A stretch of DNA of 64,000 nt from JAMXLO01 sp963776505 (GTDB taxonomy: Bacteria; Pseudomonadota; Alphaproteobacteria; Acetobacterales; Acetobacteraceae): assembly GCA_963776505.1 (NCBI GenBank), contig CAVZNH010000037.1, forward strand, positions 16,111 to 80,110, written 5' to 3'. The notes beneath the pieces are model-generated. The model was not told the origin of the DNA and did not search any database. It worked only from the letters and a program-made list of their open reading frames with translations. The stretch's first letter is position 1; each line of letters starts with the position of its first letter. Positions 1 through 9,881 of this stretch are shown here, in pieces. The translations under genes were made by a program, and so were the position numbers.

Positions 1-1
1 T

Positions 2-343
2 CTCGCGTTTGCCCGCGACGAGCCGGCCTACTACGCGGCGATGTTCGAGACGCGCATCGCGTTCGACAGCCATCCGGGATTGCTCGCCGCCGGCGATCGT
101 GCCTTCGCCATCGTGCGCGAGGCGGCGGAGCTGCTCACGGCAAGCCTGCCGCCGGGGCAACGGCCGCCCTCGCTGATGGTGGCGCTGCATGTCTGGGCGC
201 TGTCCCATGGCATCGCGTCGTTGTTCGTGCGCGCCGATCCCTCGCGGCGGAAGCTGCCGATGTCGCCGGAGGAACTGCTGGAGGCCGGTGTGCTGATCTA
301 CCTACAAAGTCTCGGCCTGGCTGGCAGCGCGCCCGCCCGATGA
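2..343 (+). CDS. TetR/AcrR-family regulator, C-terminal part (cut by window start)
   Basis: About 113 residues are open from base 2 to a stop at 341-343. They begin LAFARDEPAYYAAMFE and end LGLAGSAPAR. The stretch is helical, with the tryptophan-histidine-glycine-like segment (ALHVWALSHGIASLF) typical of the ligand-binding C-terminal domain of TetR regulators (WHG / TetR_C_33 type). The DNA-binding helix-turn-helix lies upstream of the window and cannot be seen. TetR proteins are dimeric repressors released by small ligands. An inverted repeat at 444-462, between this gene and the next, is a plausible target. Which efflux or metabolic gene it controls is unknown; the RND operon further right has its own distant promoter region. 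Confidence 0.75.
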   Translation, partial: LAFARDEPAYYAAMFETRIAFDSHPGLLAAGDRAFAIVREAAELLTASLPPGQRPPSLMVALHVWALSHGIASLFVRADPSRRKLPMSPEELLEAGVLIYLQSLGLAGSAPAR

Positions 344-443
344 TGCGTCCGAGTTTCGTTCGCGACTTCGTGCATGCCCGCGCTTCTGCGCCAGCCGTTC
401 GCTCATCCGATTCCGCTTGACGTTCGGCTTGGTCGCTCCCAAC

Positions 444-462
444 ATGTAAATGTATCTTACAT
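444..462. promoter_or_regulatory. Inverted repeat, candidate TetR operator
   Basis: The hexamers ATGTAA and TTACAT form a perfect inverted repeat with a 7-base spacer, 17 bases upstream of the DUF2852 start codon. AT-rich symmetric boxes of this kind are usual TetR-family operators, and a TetR gene ends just upstream. The link to that regulator is inferred. Confidence 0.45.
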
Positions 463-478
463 TCACATGAGGGCCGCC

Positions 479-1030
479 ATGTCTGGTTCGGCAAATCACG
501 GCGCTTACGGCAATCCAGGAGTGCAGAATTCGCCCTGGGGACCGGGCTCTGGTTGGGGCAACCCCGGCTGGGATCCCGGGCGTGCTTGGTACGCCGCCAA
601 GCCGCTGTGGATCGCGGCGATGATACTCGGCTTCATCTTCTGGTGGCCGGTCGGCCTCGCCCTTCTCTTCTTCGGTATATGGAGCAAGCGCATGGGATAC
701 TCGGGATGCGGCCGCTTTGGTGCGTGGCAGAGCGGCTGGCAACGCGGCAACTGGCAGGGCGGCCCGCCCCCGCCTTGGGCCGGATGGAAGAGCTTCTGGT
801 GCGGCGGCGACCGCCAGCAGCAGCAGGCCTCCAGCGGCAACCGCGCCTTCGACGAATACCGCGCCGAGACGTTGCGTCGGCTGGAGGAGGAGCAGAAGGA
901 GTTCGGCACATTCCTCGACCGGCTGCGCTTCGCCAAGGACAAGGCCGAGTTCGACCAGTTCATGGCTGAGCGCCGCAACCATCCGCCGACCTCGCCCGAG
1001 CAGCCGCAACCGCCGACAGGCCAGGGCTGA
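479..1030 (+). CDS. DUF2852 family membrane protein
   Basis: A 183-residue protein starting at ATG 479 (MSGSANHGAYG). The N-terminal 40 residues are Gly/Pro/Trp/Asn-rich. One hydrophobic membrane segment follows (LWIAAMILGFIFWWPVGLALL), then a Gly/Trp-rich linker and a charged helical C-terminus (FDEYRAETLRRLEEEQKEFGTFLDRLRFAKDKAEFDQF). This layout fits DUF2852, an alphaproteobacterial family of unknown function. An upstream in-frame ATG at 374 would put the inverted repeat 444-462 inside the coding region, so 479 is preferred. The function is not known. Confidence 0.8.
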   Translation: MSGSANHGAYGNPGVQNSPWGPGSGWGNPGWDPGRAWYAAKPLWIAAMILGFIFWWPVGLALLFFGIWSKRMGYSGCGRFGAWQSGWQRGNWQGGPPPPWAGWKSFWCGGDRQQQQASSGNRAFDEYRAETLRRLEEEQKEFGTFLDRLRFAKDKAEFDQFMAERRNHPPTSPEQPQPPTGQG

Positions 1031-1046
1031 GTTCCAACCAACCTCG

Positions 1047-4000
1047 TCAGTCGGCCGTGGCAGATGCTGCGGCCGACTCGCGTTTGGCAGCCCGCAGCAA
1101 TTCGATCCGCCGGGTCAGCACGTAGAACACCGGCGTGAACACCAACCCGAATAGCGTCACTCCCAGCATTCCCGCGAACACCGCTGTCCCGAGCGACTGC
1201 CGCATCTCCGCCCCGGCGCCTACTGCCACTGCCAACGGCACGACGCCGAGGATGAACGCCAGCGACGTCATCAGGATAGGCCGCAGCCGCGTGCGCGCCG
1301 CGGCGACCGCGGCCTCGAACCGGTTCATGCCGTTGACCTCAGCCTGACGGGCGAATTCGACGATCAGGATCGCGTTCTTCGCCGCCAGTCCAACCAAGAC
1401 CACTAGGCCGATCTCGACCAGGATGTTGCGATCCAGGCCACGCGCATTCACCCCCAGCATCGCCGCGAGAATGCACATCGGCACGATCAAAACCACGGCG
1501 AGCGGCAGCAGCCAGCTCTCGTACAGTGCCGCCAGCAGCAGGAACACGAACGTCACCGCTAGCCCGAAGGCGATCATCGCCGTATTGCCGGCGAGCTTCT
1601 CCTGCAGCGCGATCTCGGTCCATTCAAACCCGAAGCCCTGCGGCAGCCGCTCCTTGGCGATCTTCTCGATTGCCGCGATCGCCTGCCCGGTGGAGAAGCC
1701 GCGCGCCAAGCCCAGCTGCACCTCGGCTGCCGGATACAGATTGTAGCGCGGCACACGGAACGGCCCCGTCGTGTCGCGGAAGGTCGCCACGGAACCGATC
1801 GGCACCATGTCGCCGTAGTTGTTGCGGGTCTTCAGGTTCTCGACATCGCGTTGGCTGATTCGGAACTGATTGTCCGCCTGTGCGGATACCTGATAGGTGC
1901 GGCCGAGCAGGTTGAAGTCGTTGACGTACGCCGAGCCCATATAAACCGACAGCGTCTGGAACACGCGGTCGATCGGTACCTGCAGGAGCTCTGCCTTGGT
2001 GCGGTCGATGTCGGCGTAGATCTGCGGCGTGTGCGTGTTGAACAGCGTGAATGCCTGATTGAACCCCGGTGTCTTCGCCGCTGATCCGGCGACAATCCAG
2101 GTCGCCTGCTCGAGCGCAGGCAGCCCATGTCCGGCGCGGTCCTGCACATACAGCTTCAGCCCGCCGCCCGTGCCGATCCCTGGCACCGATGGAGGTTCCA
2201 GCACGAACACGAACGCATCGTCGAGCTGCGCAAGCTGCTGGCGCAGATCGGCAAGAATGCGGGGGGCGGTCAGCCCTTGCGGGACGCGCTCCTCAAACGG
2301 CTTCAAAGGCACGAAGATCACGCCGGCATTGGGCGCATTGGTGAAGGTGCCGCCATCGAACCCGGTGAACGCCACCGAATTCTGTACGCCTGGCCGCGCC
2401 AGGATGATCTCCGAGGCGTGACGGATGACCGTATCGGTGCGCGCCAGTGACGCGCCCGGCGGCAACTGGAACGCTGCAATCAGATAGCCGCGGTCGAGCT
2501 GCGGGATCAGCCCGGTCGGCGTCACCGCCAGTCGGTCATAGGCCAGATAGATCAGCCCGGCATAGGCCACCAGCACGATGACACCGACGCGAACCAGCCG
2601 GCCCACCAGCCGGCCGTAGCCGGTCGACAGTCGATCGAATAGCCAGTTGAACCCGGCGAAGAATGCACGTACCGGCGCACCCAGACGGTAGAGCACAGTA
2701 CGTCGCGGCTCGTGCGCGAGTGGCTTCAGCAGCAGCGCCGCCAGTGCCGGAGACAATGTCAGCGAGACGAACGCGGAAATGACCGTTGCAGCGGCGATGG
2801 TGATGGCGAACTGCCGATAGAACGAACCTTGCAGTCCGCTGATGAACGCAGTCGGGATGAACACCGCGCACAGAACCAGCGCGATCGCGATCAGCGCGCT
2901 GCCGACCTCGTCCATGGTCGTGTGCGCCGCGTCGCGCGGTGACATGCCCTGCTGGATATAGCGTTCGACGTTCTCCACCACCACGATCGCGTCGTCCACG
3001 ACAATGCCGATCGCCAGCACCAGGCCGAACAGCGACAGCGTGTTGAACGAGATGCCGACCAGTCCCATGACCAGGAAGCAGCCGACCAGCGACACCGGAA
3101 TCGCGACCACCGGGATGATCGCCGCGCGCCAGGTCTGCAGGAACAGGATCACCACGCAGACCACCAGCCCGATCGCCTCGAACAGCGTCCGCTCCACCTC
3201 GTTGATCGACTGCTGGATGAACTCGGTTGGATTGTAGACGACGGTATAGTCGAGCCCCGATGGGAAGTCCTTCTTCGCCTCCGCCATCGCCGCCTTCACG
3301 GCGGCGGCCGTGGTCAGCGCATTCGAGCCCGGACGCTGATAGATCACGATCGCCGTCGCCACGGCCTTGTTCAGGTAGGCGTTGACCGTGTAGTCCTGCG
3401 AACCGAGCTCCACACGGGCGATGTCACGGATACGCACGTAGCCGCCATCGGGGTCGGCGCGCACCACGATGTTACCGAACTGCTCGACGTCGGAGAGCCT
3501 CCCAAGCGTCTGCACCGACAACTGAAACGCGCCAGGTGACATCGCCGGCGGCTGGTTGATCGCGCCCGCTGCCACCTGCAGGTTCGCCGCCCGCAGCGAT
3601 GCGACAACATCGTCCGCGGTCAGGCCGCGCGCCGCCACCTTGCCCGGGTCGAGCCAGATGCGCATCGAGTAGTCGCGCGCGCCGAACACATTGACATCGC
3701 CGACACCGTCCACGCGCGCCAGCGCGTCCTTGATGTAGAGCGTCGCGTAGTTGGAGATGTATTGCTGATCGCGCGAGCCGTCGGGCGAGATCATGTGCAC
3801 GACCATCATCAGGTCGGGCGAGGCCTTGCGCACCGTGACGCCGAGCCGCTGTACATCCTCCGGCAGGCGCGGCGTTGGCGACCGATACACGGTTCTGCAC
3901 CAGTACCTGCGCGGTATCGACGTTGACGCCAGGCTTGAACACCACATCGATGGTCAGCGTGCCGTCGCCGACCGACTGCGAGGTGATGTAAAGCATGTCG

Positions 4001-4224
4001 TCGACGCCGTTTACCTCCTGCTCGATCGGCGTGGCGACAGTCTCAGCCAGCACCTGCGCCGAAGCACCCGGATACGTGGCACGTATGCTGACAGTGGGCG
4101 GGGCAATCTCTGGATACTCGGAGATTGGCAGAGCGCGCTCCACGAGAAGGCCCGCGATGGTGATGATGATCGACAGCACCGCAGCGAAAATCGGTCGGTC
4201 GATGAAGAAGTGCGAGAAGCGCAT
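1047..4224 (-). CDS. RND efflux pump inner-membrane subunit (AcrB/MexB, HAE1 type), with one frameshift
   Basis: The protein begins MRFSHFFIDRPIFAAVLS and continues through porter-domain motifs (ALPISEYPEIAPPTVSIRA; YPGASAQVL) and the membrane region with GISFNTLSLFGLVLAIGIVVDDAIVVVENVER, the conserved TM4 block carrying the Asp pair that carries protons. It ends after about 1,050 residues, the normal length for HAE1 proton-driven drug pumps that form trimers with an adaptor and an outer-membrane channel. The reading frame changes near 3875, at the conserved segment NRV..A-TPRLPEDVQ; one extra T in the TT at 3875-3876 explains it. It follows the adaptor gene by 27 bases, so the two are co-transcribed. 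No outer-membrane factor gene is seen next to them. Substrate unknown. Confidence 0.9.
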
Positions 4225-4251
4225 GTCACCTGCCTCTTCGTGATGCCTTCT

Positions 4252-5442
4252 CTACTGATCCGCCGCGAACTGACTGCCCGATGGATGAATCGCCCCCTCG
4301 CGCGCCTCGACGACCGCGCCAGCACGCACAAACGGATTGGCCAGCCCGCCGACCACCACTCGATCGCTCGGCGTGAGGCCTGACGCGACCACGCGCAGTC
4401 CGCGCGCCATGCCGCCGAGCGTCACCGGCTTGCCGACCACCTTGTTGTCCTCACCCACGGTCAGCACCACCTTTTGCGCCTGATCGGACACAACCGCAGC
4501 GTCCGGAATCAGCAGCGCGTCGATCGGACCGCCATAGAGCCGCAGCCGGCCAAACGTGCCCGGCGTCAGGAACTGGTCCTTGTTGTCGAAGATCGCCCGC
4601 CCGCGGATCGTCCCCGAATGCGCGTTGATTTCGTTGTCAACGAAATTCATTACACCGCTGTGCGGCCAGTTCTTTTCGTCGGCGAGCTGCACCCTCACCG
4701 GATTGGGCGTGTCGCGCGACGACCCCCGCTGCCCCTCCACACTCAATCGGCTATAGCGGATGTAGTCGGCCTCCGATCCGTCGAACACGAAGTAGATCGG
4801 ATCCAGGCGGACGATGGTCGTCAGCAGGGTCGCGCCGCTCTGCCCACCGGCGACAAGGTTGCCGGGATCGACCTTCCTGTCGGAGACGCGACCGCTGATC
4901 GGCGCGCGCACCTCGGACCACTCAAGATTGAGCTGCGCCGTGCGCAACGCGGTCTCGGCGGCCATCTCCTGGGCGCGGGCGATGTCCAGGTTGGCCTTGC
5001 GCTGATCCAGCTCCCGCACCGGGGTCGCCGCCGTCTTCACCAGTTGCTCCGCGCGTGCATAGTCCGCCTCGTCCAGCACGACCTGCGCCTTGGTACGCAC
5101 CACATCGGATTGGGCGGATTCCACGGCAAGCTGGAACGGACGCTGGTCGATGGTGAATAGCAGGTCGTCTTGCTTGACCATGCTGCCGTCGCGGAAGTGT
5201 ACCTTGTCGATGTAGCCCGAGACCCGAGGGCGCACTTCGACCCGCTCCATGGCCTCGAAGCGTCCGGTGAACTCGTCCCATTGGGCGACCCGGCTGGCGA
5301 GCGGCTTGGCAACGGTCACCGCCGGCGGTCCAGCCTGCGCCCATGCCCGAGGGGCCAAGGCCAGGATGATGGCCACCACCCAGGCAACACGGGTAACTGT
5401 GGCGCGCGATATGGCACCGGAGGGTCCGGGCGAAGCAGTCAT
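4252..5442 (-). CDS. RND efflux periplasmic adaptor subunit (AcrA/MexA type)
   Basis: About 396 residues. ATG 5442 is chosen because AAGGA lies about 9 bases upstream and the product then starts MTASPGPSGAISRATVTRVAW, with a signal-like hydrophobic segment (VAWVVAIILALAPRAWA). A longer in-frame start at 5538 has poor spacing. The biotinyl-lipoyl half-motifs (RVEVRPRVSGYIDKVHFRDGSMV and EVRAPISGRVSDRKVDPGNLV), the central helical hairpin and the beta-barrel region are all visible. It bridges the pump to an outer-membrane channel. First gene of a two-gene operon with the downstream pump; the operon diverges from sucA. Confidence 0.9.
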   Translation of the reverse strand: MTASPGPSGAISRATVTRVAWVVAIILALAPRAWAQAGPPAVTVAKPLASRVAQWDEFTGRFEAMERVEVRPRVSGYIDKVHFRDGSMVKQDDLLFTIDQRPFQLAVESAQSDVVRTKAQVVLDEADYARAEQLVKTAATPVRELDQRKANLDIARAQEMAAETALRTAQLNLEWSEVRAPISGRVSDRKVDPGNLVAGGQSGATLLTTIVRLDPIYFVFDGSEADYIRYSRLSVEGQRGSSRDTPNPVRVQLADEKNWPHSGVMNFVDNEINAHSGTIRGRAIFDNKDQFLTPGTFGRLRLYGGPIDALLIPDAAVVSDQAQKVVLTVGEDNKVVGKPVTLGGMARGLRVVASGLTPSDRVVVGGLANPFVRAGAVVEAREGAIHPSGSQFAADQ

Positions 5443-5727
5443 TGAATTGTCCTTTTCGGAGCCGGATGAGGTCGTTCGGCTGGCCGATATGGTCAGCGAA
5501 TTGGCGGTGTTGAGCTCACCATCTGGCTGGGTTGCCATCTCCTGTTAACCATCGCGTAACCTCTGCCAAGATCACGAAATCGGGATCAAGACGCCTACGC
5601 TGTCATTTGCCCGAAAGAGGCCATGCGCTAGAAGCAACCCTGCGCGCCCCGGTGCGGTACTGCGGTGGCCAGGTACGCGCGTCCATCTAGGCGAAGGCTT
5701 CCTCGATCTAACGAAGGGTTCTGGCGG
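5443..5727. promoter_or_regulatory. Divergent intergenic region between RND operon and sucA
   Basis: This 285-base region must hold the promoters of both the efflux operon and the suc cluster. The only structured element noticed is an imperfect palindrome at 5544-5560 (GTTA, 9-base spacer, TAAC), about 100 bases upstream of the adaptor start. No clear sigma-70 pair was recognised. Confidence 0.35.
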
Positions 5728-8601
5728 ATGGCAGGCGTTGACATCCTCGCTTCTGCATTCAGCGGCGCGAACGCGGCGTTCCTGAGCGAGCAGTACGCCC
5801 GCTGGGCGGCGAACCCGCATTCCGTCGACCCGACCTTCGCCGAGCTGTTCAGCGCGCTGAACGACGATGCACGCGCGGTGCTGGAGGAGGCGACCGGTGC
5901 CTCTTGGGCGCCGCGCCATCCCGAGTACGAGCCGGAGGTGCGTCCGGCCGTTGCCCAGGCGTCGCGCCCGGCGCCGACCGTGCTGCAGTCCAACGAGCAG
6001 GTCCGCGCTGCTACCATCGCCTCGCTGCGCGCACTGATGCTGATCCGCTCCTATCGCGTGCGCGGCCATCTGGAGGCACGGCTCGATCCGCTCGGGCTGC
6101 AGATCCCCCGCCCGCACGCCGAGCTCGATCCGCGGTCCTATGGTTTCACCGACAACGACCTCGACAAGCCGATCTTCATCGACAATGTGCTGGGCCGCGA
6201 GACGGCGACGCTGCGCGAAATCCAGACCATCCTGCGCGAGACCTATTGCGGCCCGATCGGCGTCGAGTTCATGCACATTCAGGATCCCGACCAGAAGTCG
6301 TGGATCCAGCGCAAGGTGGAAGGCGCGCCCTGGCGTACCGCATTCGACGCCAAGGCCAAGCGCACGATCCTGACGCAGCTTACCGAAGCCGAGGGCTTCG
6401 AGGCGTTCTGCCAAAAGCGCTATGTCACCACCAAACGCTTCGGCCTCGAGGGCGGCGAGGCCAGCATCCCGGCGTTGCACGCCATCATCGAGACCGTGGC
6501 CTCGGCTGGCGTTTCGGAGATCGCCATCGGCATGCCGCATCGCGGCCGGCTGAACACGCTGGTCAACATTGTGAGGAAGCCGCTGACCGCGGTGTTCTCG
6601 GAGTTCGGCGGCGAGAGCTTCAAGCCCGACGACGTTCAGGGCTCTGGCGACGTGAAGTACCATCTCGGCACGTCCACCGATATCGATGTTGGCGGCCACA
6701 GCGTCCATCTGTCGCTGCAACCCAATCCGTCGCACCTCGAAGCCGTCGATCCGGTGGTGATCGGCAAGGTGCGCGCGCGACAGGATGAGGCCGGCGACAC
6801 GCAGCGACGCAGCTCGGTCATGGCCATCCTCATGCACGGCGACGCGGCATTCGCTGGCCAGGGCCTGGTGTACGAGACATTGGCGATGAGCCAGCTCATC
6901 GGCTACCGCACCGGTGGCACGGTGCATCTGGTGGTGAACAACCAGATCGGCTTCACCACGGTGCCCGCGCACGCCTATTCCGGCCTCTATTGCACGGATG
7001 TGGCGAAATCGATCCAGGCGCCGATCCTGCACGTCAACGGCGACGATCCGGAGGCGGTGGTGTTCTGCGCGCGCATGGCTGCGGAGTTCCGCATGCGCTT
7101 CGCCACCGACATCGTGCTGGACGTCGTCTGCTATCGCCGCCACGGGCACAACGAGACCGACGAACCGGCATTCACCCAGCCGCTGATGTACCGCGCGATC
7201 AACCAGACCAAGACCACGCGCTCGTTGTACGCCGAGAGGCTTGTCGCGGAAGGCGTGATCAGCACGGCCGAAGGGCAGGCGATGTGGGACGAGTTTGCAC
7301 AGACGCTGGAGGACGCGAACGCGGCGGGCAAATCCTACAAGCCTAACAAGGCCGACTGGCTTGAAGGGCATTGGGCCGGCATGTCGCAAGCCGACCCGGA
7401 AGCCGAACGCATCGAGCACGCCACTGCCGTCGGCCGCGAAACGCTCAAGCGCATCGGCACGGCGCTGACCCGTGTTCCCGCCGGCTTCGAGGTGCATCCG
7501 CGCATCGCACGCCAGCTCGAGGCGAAGCGCGAGATGCTGGAATCAGGCGGCGGTATCGATTGGACGACCGGCGAGGCACTCGCGTTCGGCTCGCTGCTGC
7601 TGGAAGGCCACCGCGTGCGTCTTTCCGGCGAGGACAGCCAGCGCGGGACATTCAGTCAACGCCATGCGGTGCTGATCGACCAGGTGAACCAGAACGAATA
7701 CGTGCCGCTGAACAACATCGCGCGCGACCAGGCGCGGATCGAGATCTACAACTCGTTGCTGTCGGAAGCCGGCGTGCTTGGCTTCGAATACGGCTACACG
7801 CTGGCTGATCCGCGCACGCTGGTGATGTGGGAGGCGCAGTTCGGCGACTTCGCCAACGGCGCGCAGGTGATCATCGACCAGTTCCTGGCGAGCGGCGAGA
7901 GCAAGTGGCTGCGCATGTCCGGCCTGACTCTGTTGCTGCCGCACGGCTACGAAGGTCAGGGGCCCGAGCACTCCTCGGCGCGCATCGAGCGCTATCTGCA
8001 GCTCTGTGCCGAACGCAACATGTGCGTTGCCAACCTGACCACGCCGGCCAACTACTTCCACGCGTTGCGCCGGCAATTGAAGCGCAACTTCCGCAAGCCG
8101 CTGGTGATCTTTACGCCAAAGTCGCTGCTGCGGCACAAGCTGGCCGTGTCGTCGCTGGATGATATGGCGGAGGGCAGCGCGTTCCGCTTCGTCATCCCGG
8201 AGACATACGCAATCAAACCGCCCGAACAGGTGAAACGCGTCGTGCTGTGCTCCGGCAAGGTGTACTACGATCTGCTGACCGAGCGGCGCGAGAAGTCGAT
8301 CAGCGACGTGGCCATCATGCGGCTGGAACAGATCTATCCGTTCCCGGAGAAAACGCTGGCGCGGGAACTGACACCATATCGCGACGCCGAACTGGTTTGG
8401 TGTCAGGAGGAACCGGAGAACATGGGCGCCTGGAACTTCGTCGATCGCCGGCTCGAGAAGGTGCTCGCCGGAATTGGCGATGCTGGCAGGCGTCCGCTCT
8501 ATGTCGGTCGCGACGCGGCCGCCAGCCCCGCCACCGGTTCCGCTCGCGCGCATGGTGCGGAACAGGCGGCGCTGGTCGCCGCCGCACTGGGAACCGCGTG
8601 A
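5728..8601 (+). CDS. sucA: 2-oxoglutarate dehydrogenase E1 component
   Basis: A 957-residue intact thiamine-diphosphate enzyme that decarboxylates 2-oxoglutarate and passes the succinyl group to the lipoyl arm of E2 (TCA cycle, cytoplasm). The N-terminal E2-binding peptide (FLSEQYARWAANPHSVDPTFAELF), the active-site block IAIGMPHRGRLNTL, the ThDP/Mg-binding region GDAAFAGQGLVYETLAMS followed by NNQIGFTT, and the C-terminal transketolase domain are all visible. ATG 5728 is chosen because the product then starts MAGVDILASAF as in relatives; an upstream in-frame start at 5665 adds an unconserved basic stretch. The stop is one base before the sucB start codon, so translation is coupled. Confidence 0.97.
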   Translation: MAGVDILASAFSGANAAFLSEQYARWAANPHSVDPTFAELFSALNDDARAVLEEATGASWAPRHPEYEPEVRPAVAQASRPAPTVLQSNEQVRAATIASLRALMLIRSYRVRGHLEARLDPLGLQIPRPHAELDPRSYGFTDNDLDKPIFIDNVLGRETATLREIQTILRETYCGPIGVEFMHIQDPDQKSWIQRKVEGAPWRTAFDAKAKRTILTQLTEAEGFEAFCQKRYVTTKRFGLEGGEASIPALHAIIETVASAGVSEIAIGMPHRGRLNTLVNIVRKPLTAVFSEFGGESFKPDDVQGSGDVKYHLGTSTDIDVGGHSVHLSLQPNPSHLEAVDPVVIGKVRARQDEAGDTQRRSSVMAILMHGDAAFAGQGLVYETLAMSQLIGYRTGGTVHLVVNNQIGFTTVPAHAYSGLYCTDVAKSIQAPILHVNGDDPEAVVFCARMAAEFRMRFATDIVLDVVCYRRHGHNETDEPAFTQPLMYRAINQTKTTRSLYAERLVAEGVISTAEGQAMWDEFAQTLEDANAAGKSYKPNKADWLEGHWAGMSQADPEAERIEHATAVGRETLKRIGTALTRVPAGFEVHPRIARQLEAKREMLESGGGIDWTTGEALAFGSLLLEGHRVRLSGEDSQRGTFSQRHAVLIDQVNQNEYVPLNNIARDQARIEIYNSLLSEAGVLGFEYGYTLADPRTLVMWEAQFGDFANGAQVIIDQFLASGESKWLRMSGLTLLLPHGYEGQGPEHSSARIERYLQLCAERNMCVANLTTPANYFHALRRQLKRNFRKPLVIFTPKSLLRHKLAVSSLDDMAEGSAFRFVIPETYAIKPPEQVKRVVLCSGKVYYDLLTERREKSISDVAIMRLEQIYPFPEKTLARELTPYRDAELVWCQEEPENMGAWNFVDRRLEKVLAGIGDAGRRPLYVGRDAAASPATGSARAHGAEQAALVAAALGTA

Positions 8602-8602
8602 C

Positions 8603-9875
8603 ATGGCAACCGAGATCAACGTCCCGACACTCGGCGAGAGCGTCACATCGGCGACCGTCGCACGCTGGATGAAACACGAAGGCGAGGCTGTCGCTGCGGA
8701 CGAACCGCTGGTGGAGCTGGAAACCGACAAGGTCACGGTTGAGGTGAACGCGCCGTCGGCCGGTGTGCTGACGTCGATCAGTGCGCCGGAGGGCAGCGAG
8801 GTGCCGGTCGGCGCGCTTCTCGGCCTGTTGGAAGCTGGCGCAGGCGCCGCAACAGCCGCACGAAAGGCCGCCGCGGCGGCCACGCCACCGCCCGCGCCAC
8901 GCCCCGCGGCGATGCCACAGGCCGGTGTGAATGCGCCGCCTCGCGCGCTTGGGCCGGTCGCGCGTCCGGCCACGCCGCCGGCGGATGTCGCCGCTCATGC
9001 CCCGCTGCCTGCTGCCGCCAAGCTGATCGAGGAACAGCATCTCTCGGCCGAACAGATCGGCGAGGGCAGTGGCAAGGACGGCCGCATCACCAAAGGCGAC
9101 GTGCTGGCGTTTCTCAACCGTCCCGCGCCGGCGCCCGCCATCCCTGCGGCGAAGCCGGCGCGCGAAGCCGGAGCCGCGCGAGGAGCGCGTGCGCATGACG
9201 CGCCTGCGCCGCACGATCGCCGCACGACTGAAGGAGGCGCAGAACACCGCCGCGATGCTGACCACCTTCAACGAGGTGGACATGTCCGCGGTGATGGCAC
9301 TGCGCAGCGAGTACCGCGCGGCATTCGAGAAGAAGCACAACGGCGTCCGTCTTGGCTTCATGTCGTTCTTCGTGAAGGCGTGCGTCGCCGCGCTGAAGGA
9401 GTTCCCGGCGGTGAACGCCGAGATCGACGGCGACGACATCGTCTACAAGAACTTCGTCCACATGGGCATCGCGGTCGGCGGACCTGCCGGCCTCGTGGTG
9501 CCGGTGATCCGCGACGTCGATGCGATGAGCTTCGCGGAGATCGAACGCGCCATCGCCGATTTCGGCAGGCGTGCGCGCGACGGCGCGTTGAAGCTGGACG
9601 AGCTGACCGGAGGGACGTTCAGCATCACCAATGGCGGGGTGTATGGTTCGCTGATGTCGACGCCGATCCTGAACCCGCCGCAGTCGGGCATCCTGGGGAT
9701 GCACAAGATCCAGGAACGGCCGGTGGTGGTGGCGGGCAAGATCGAGGCGCGGCCCATGATGTATCTCGCGCTGAGCTACGATCATCGCATCGTCGATGGA
9801 AGCGAGGCGGTCAGCTTCCTGGTGCGGGTGAAGGAAGGTGTCGAGGATCCGCGCCGATTGTTGTTGGGGCTTTGA
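8603..9875 (+). CDS. sucB: 2-oxoglutarate dehydrogenase E2 (dihydrolipoyl succinyltransferase), with one frameshift
   Basis: The protein starts MATEINVPTLGESVTSATVARW, with a lipoyl domain whose modified lysine is in ELETDKVTVEV. An Ala/Pro-rich linker, the E1/E3-binding domain (PLPAAAKLIEEQHLSAEQI .. GKDGRITKGDVL) and the catalytic domain follow, ending with LALSYDHRIVDGSEAV, which carries the catalytic His and Asp. It transfers succinyl to CoA and forms the core of the complex. The frame shifts near 9167, just before the catalytic domain (EPREERVRMTRLRRTIA); one extra G explains it. It lies one base after sucA and six bases before lpdA. Confidence 0.93.
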
Positions 9876-9881
9876 TGCTGC

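Noticed and set aside
5572..7497. A 641-residue minus-strand open frame
   Set aside because: Antisense shadow of sucA.
7543..8973. A 476-residue minus-strand open frame across sucA and sucB
   Set aside because: Shadow of two conserved genes; no start signal or recognisable motif.
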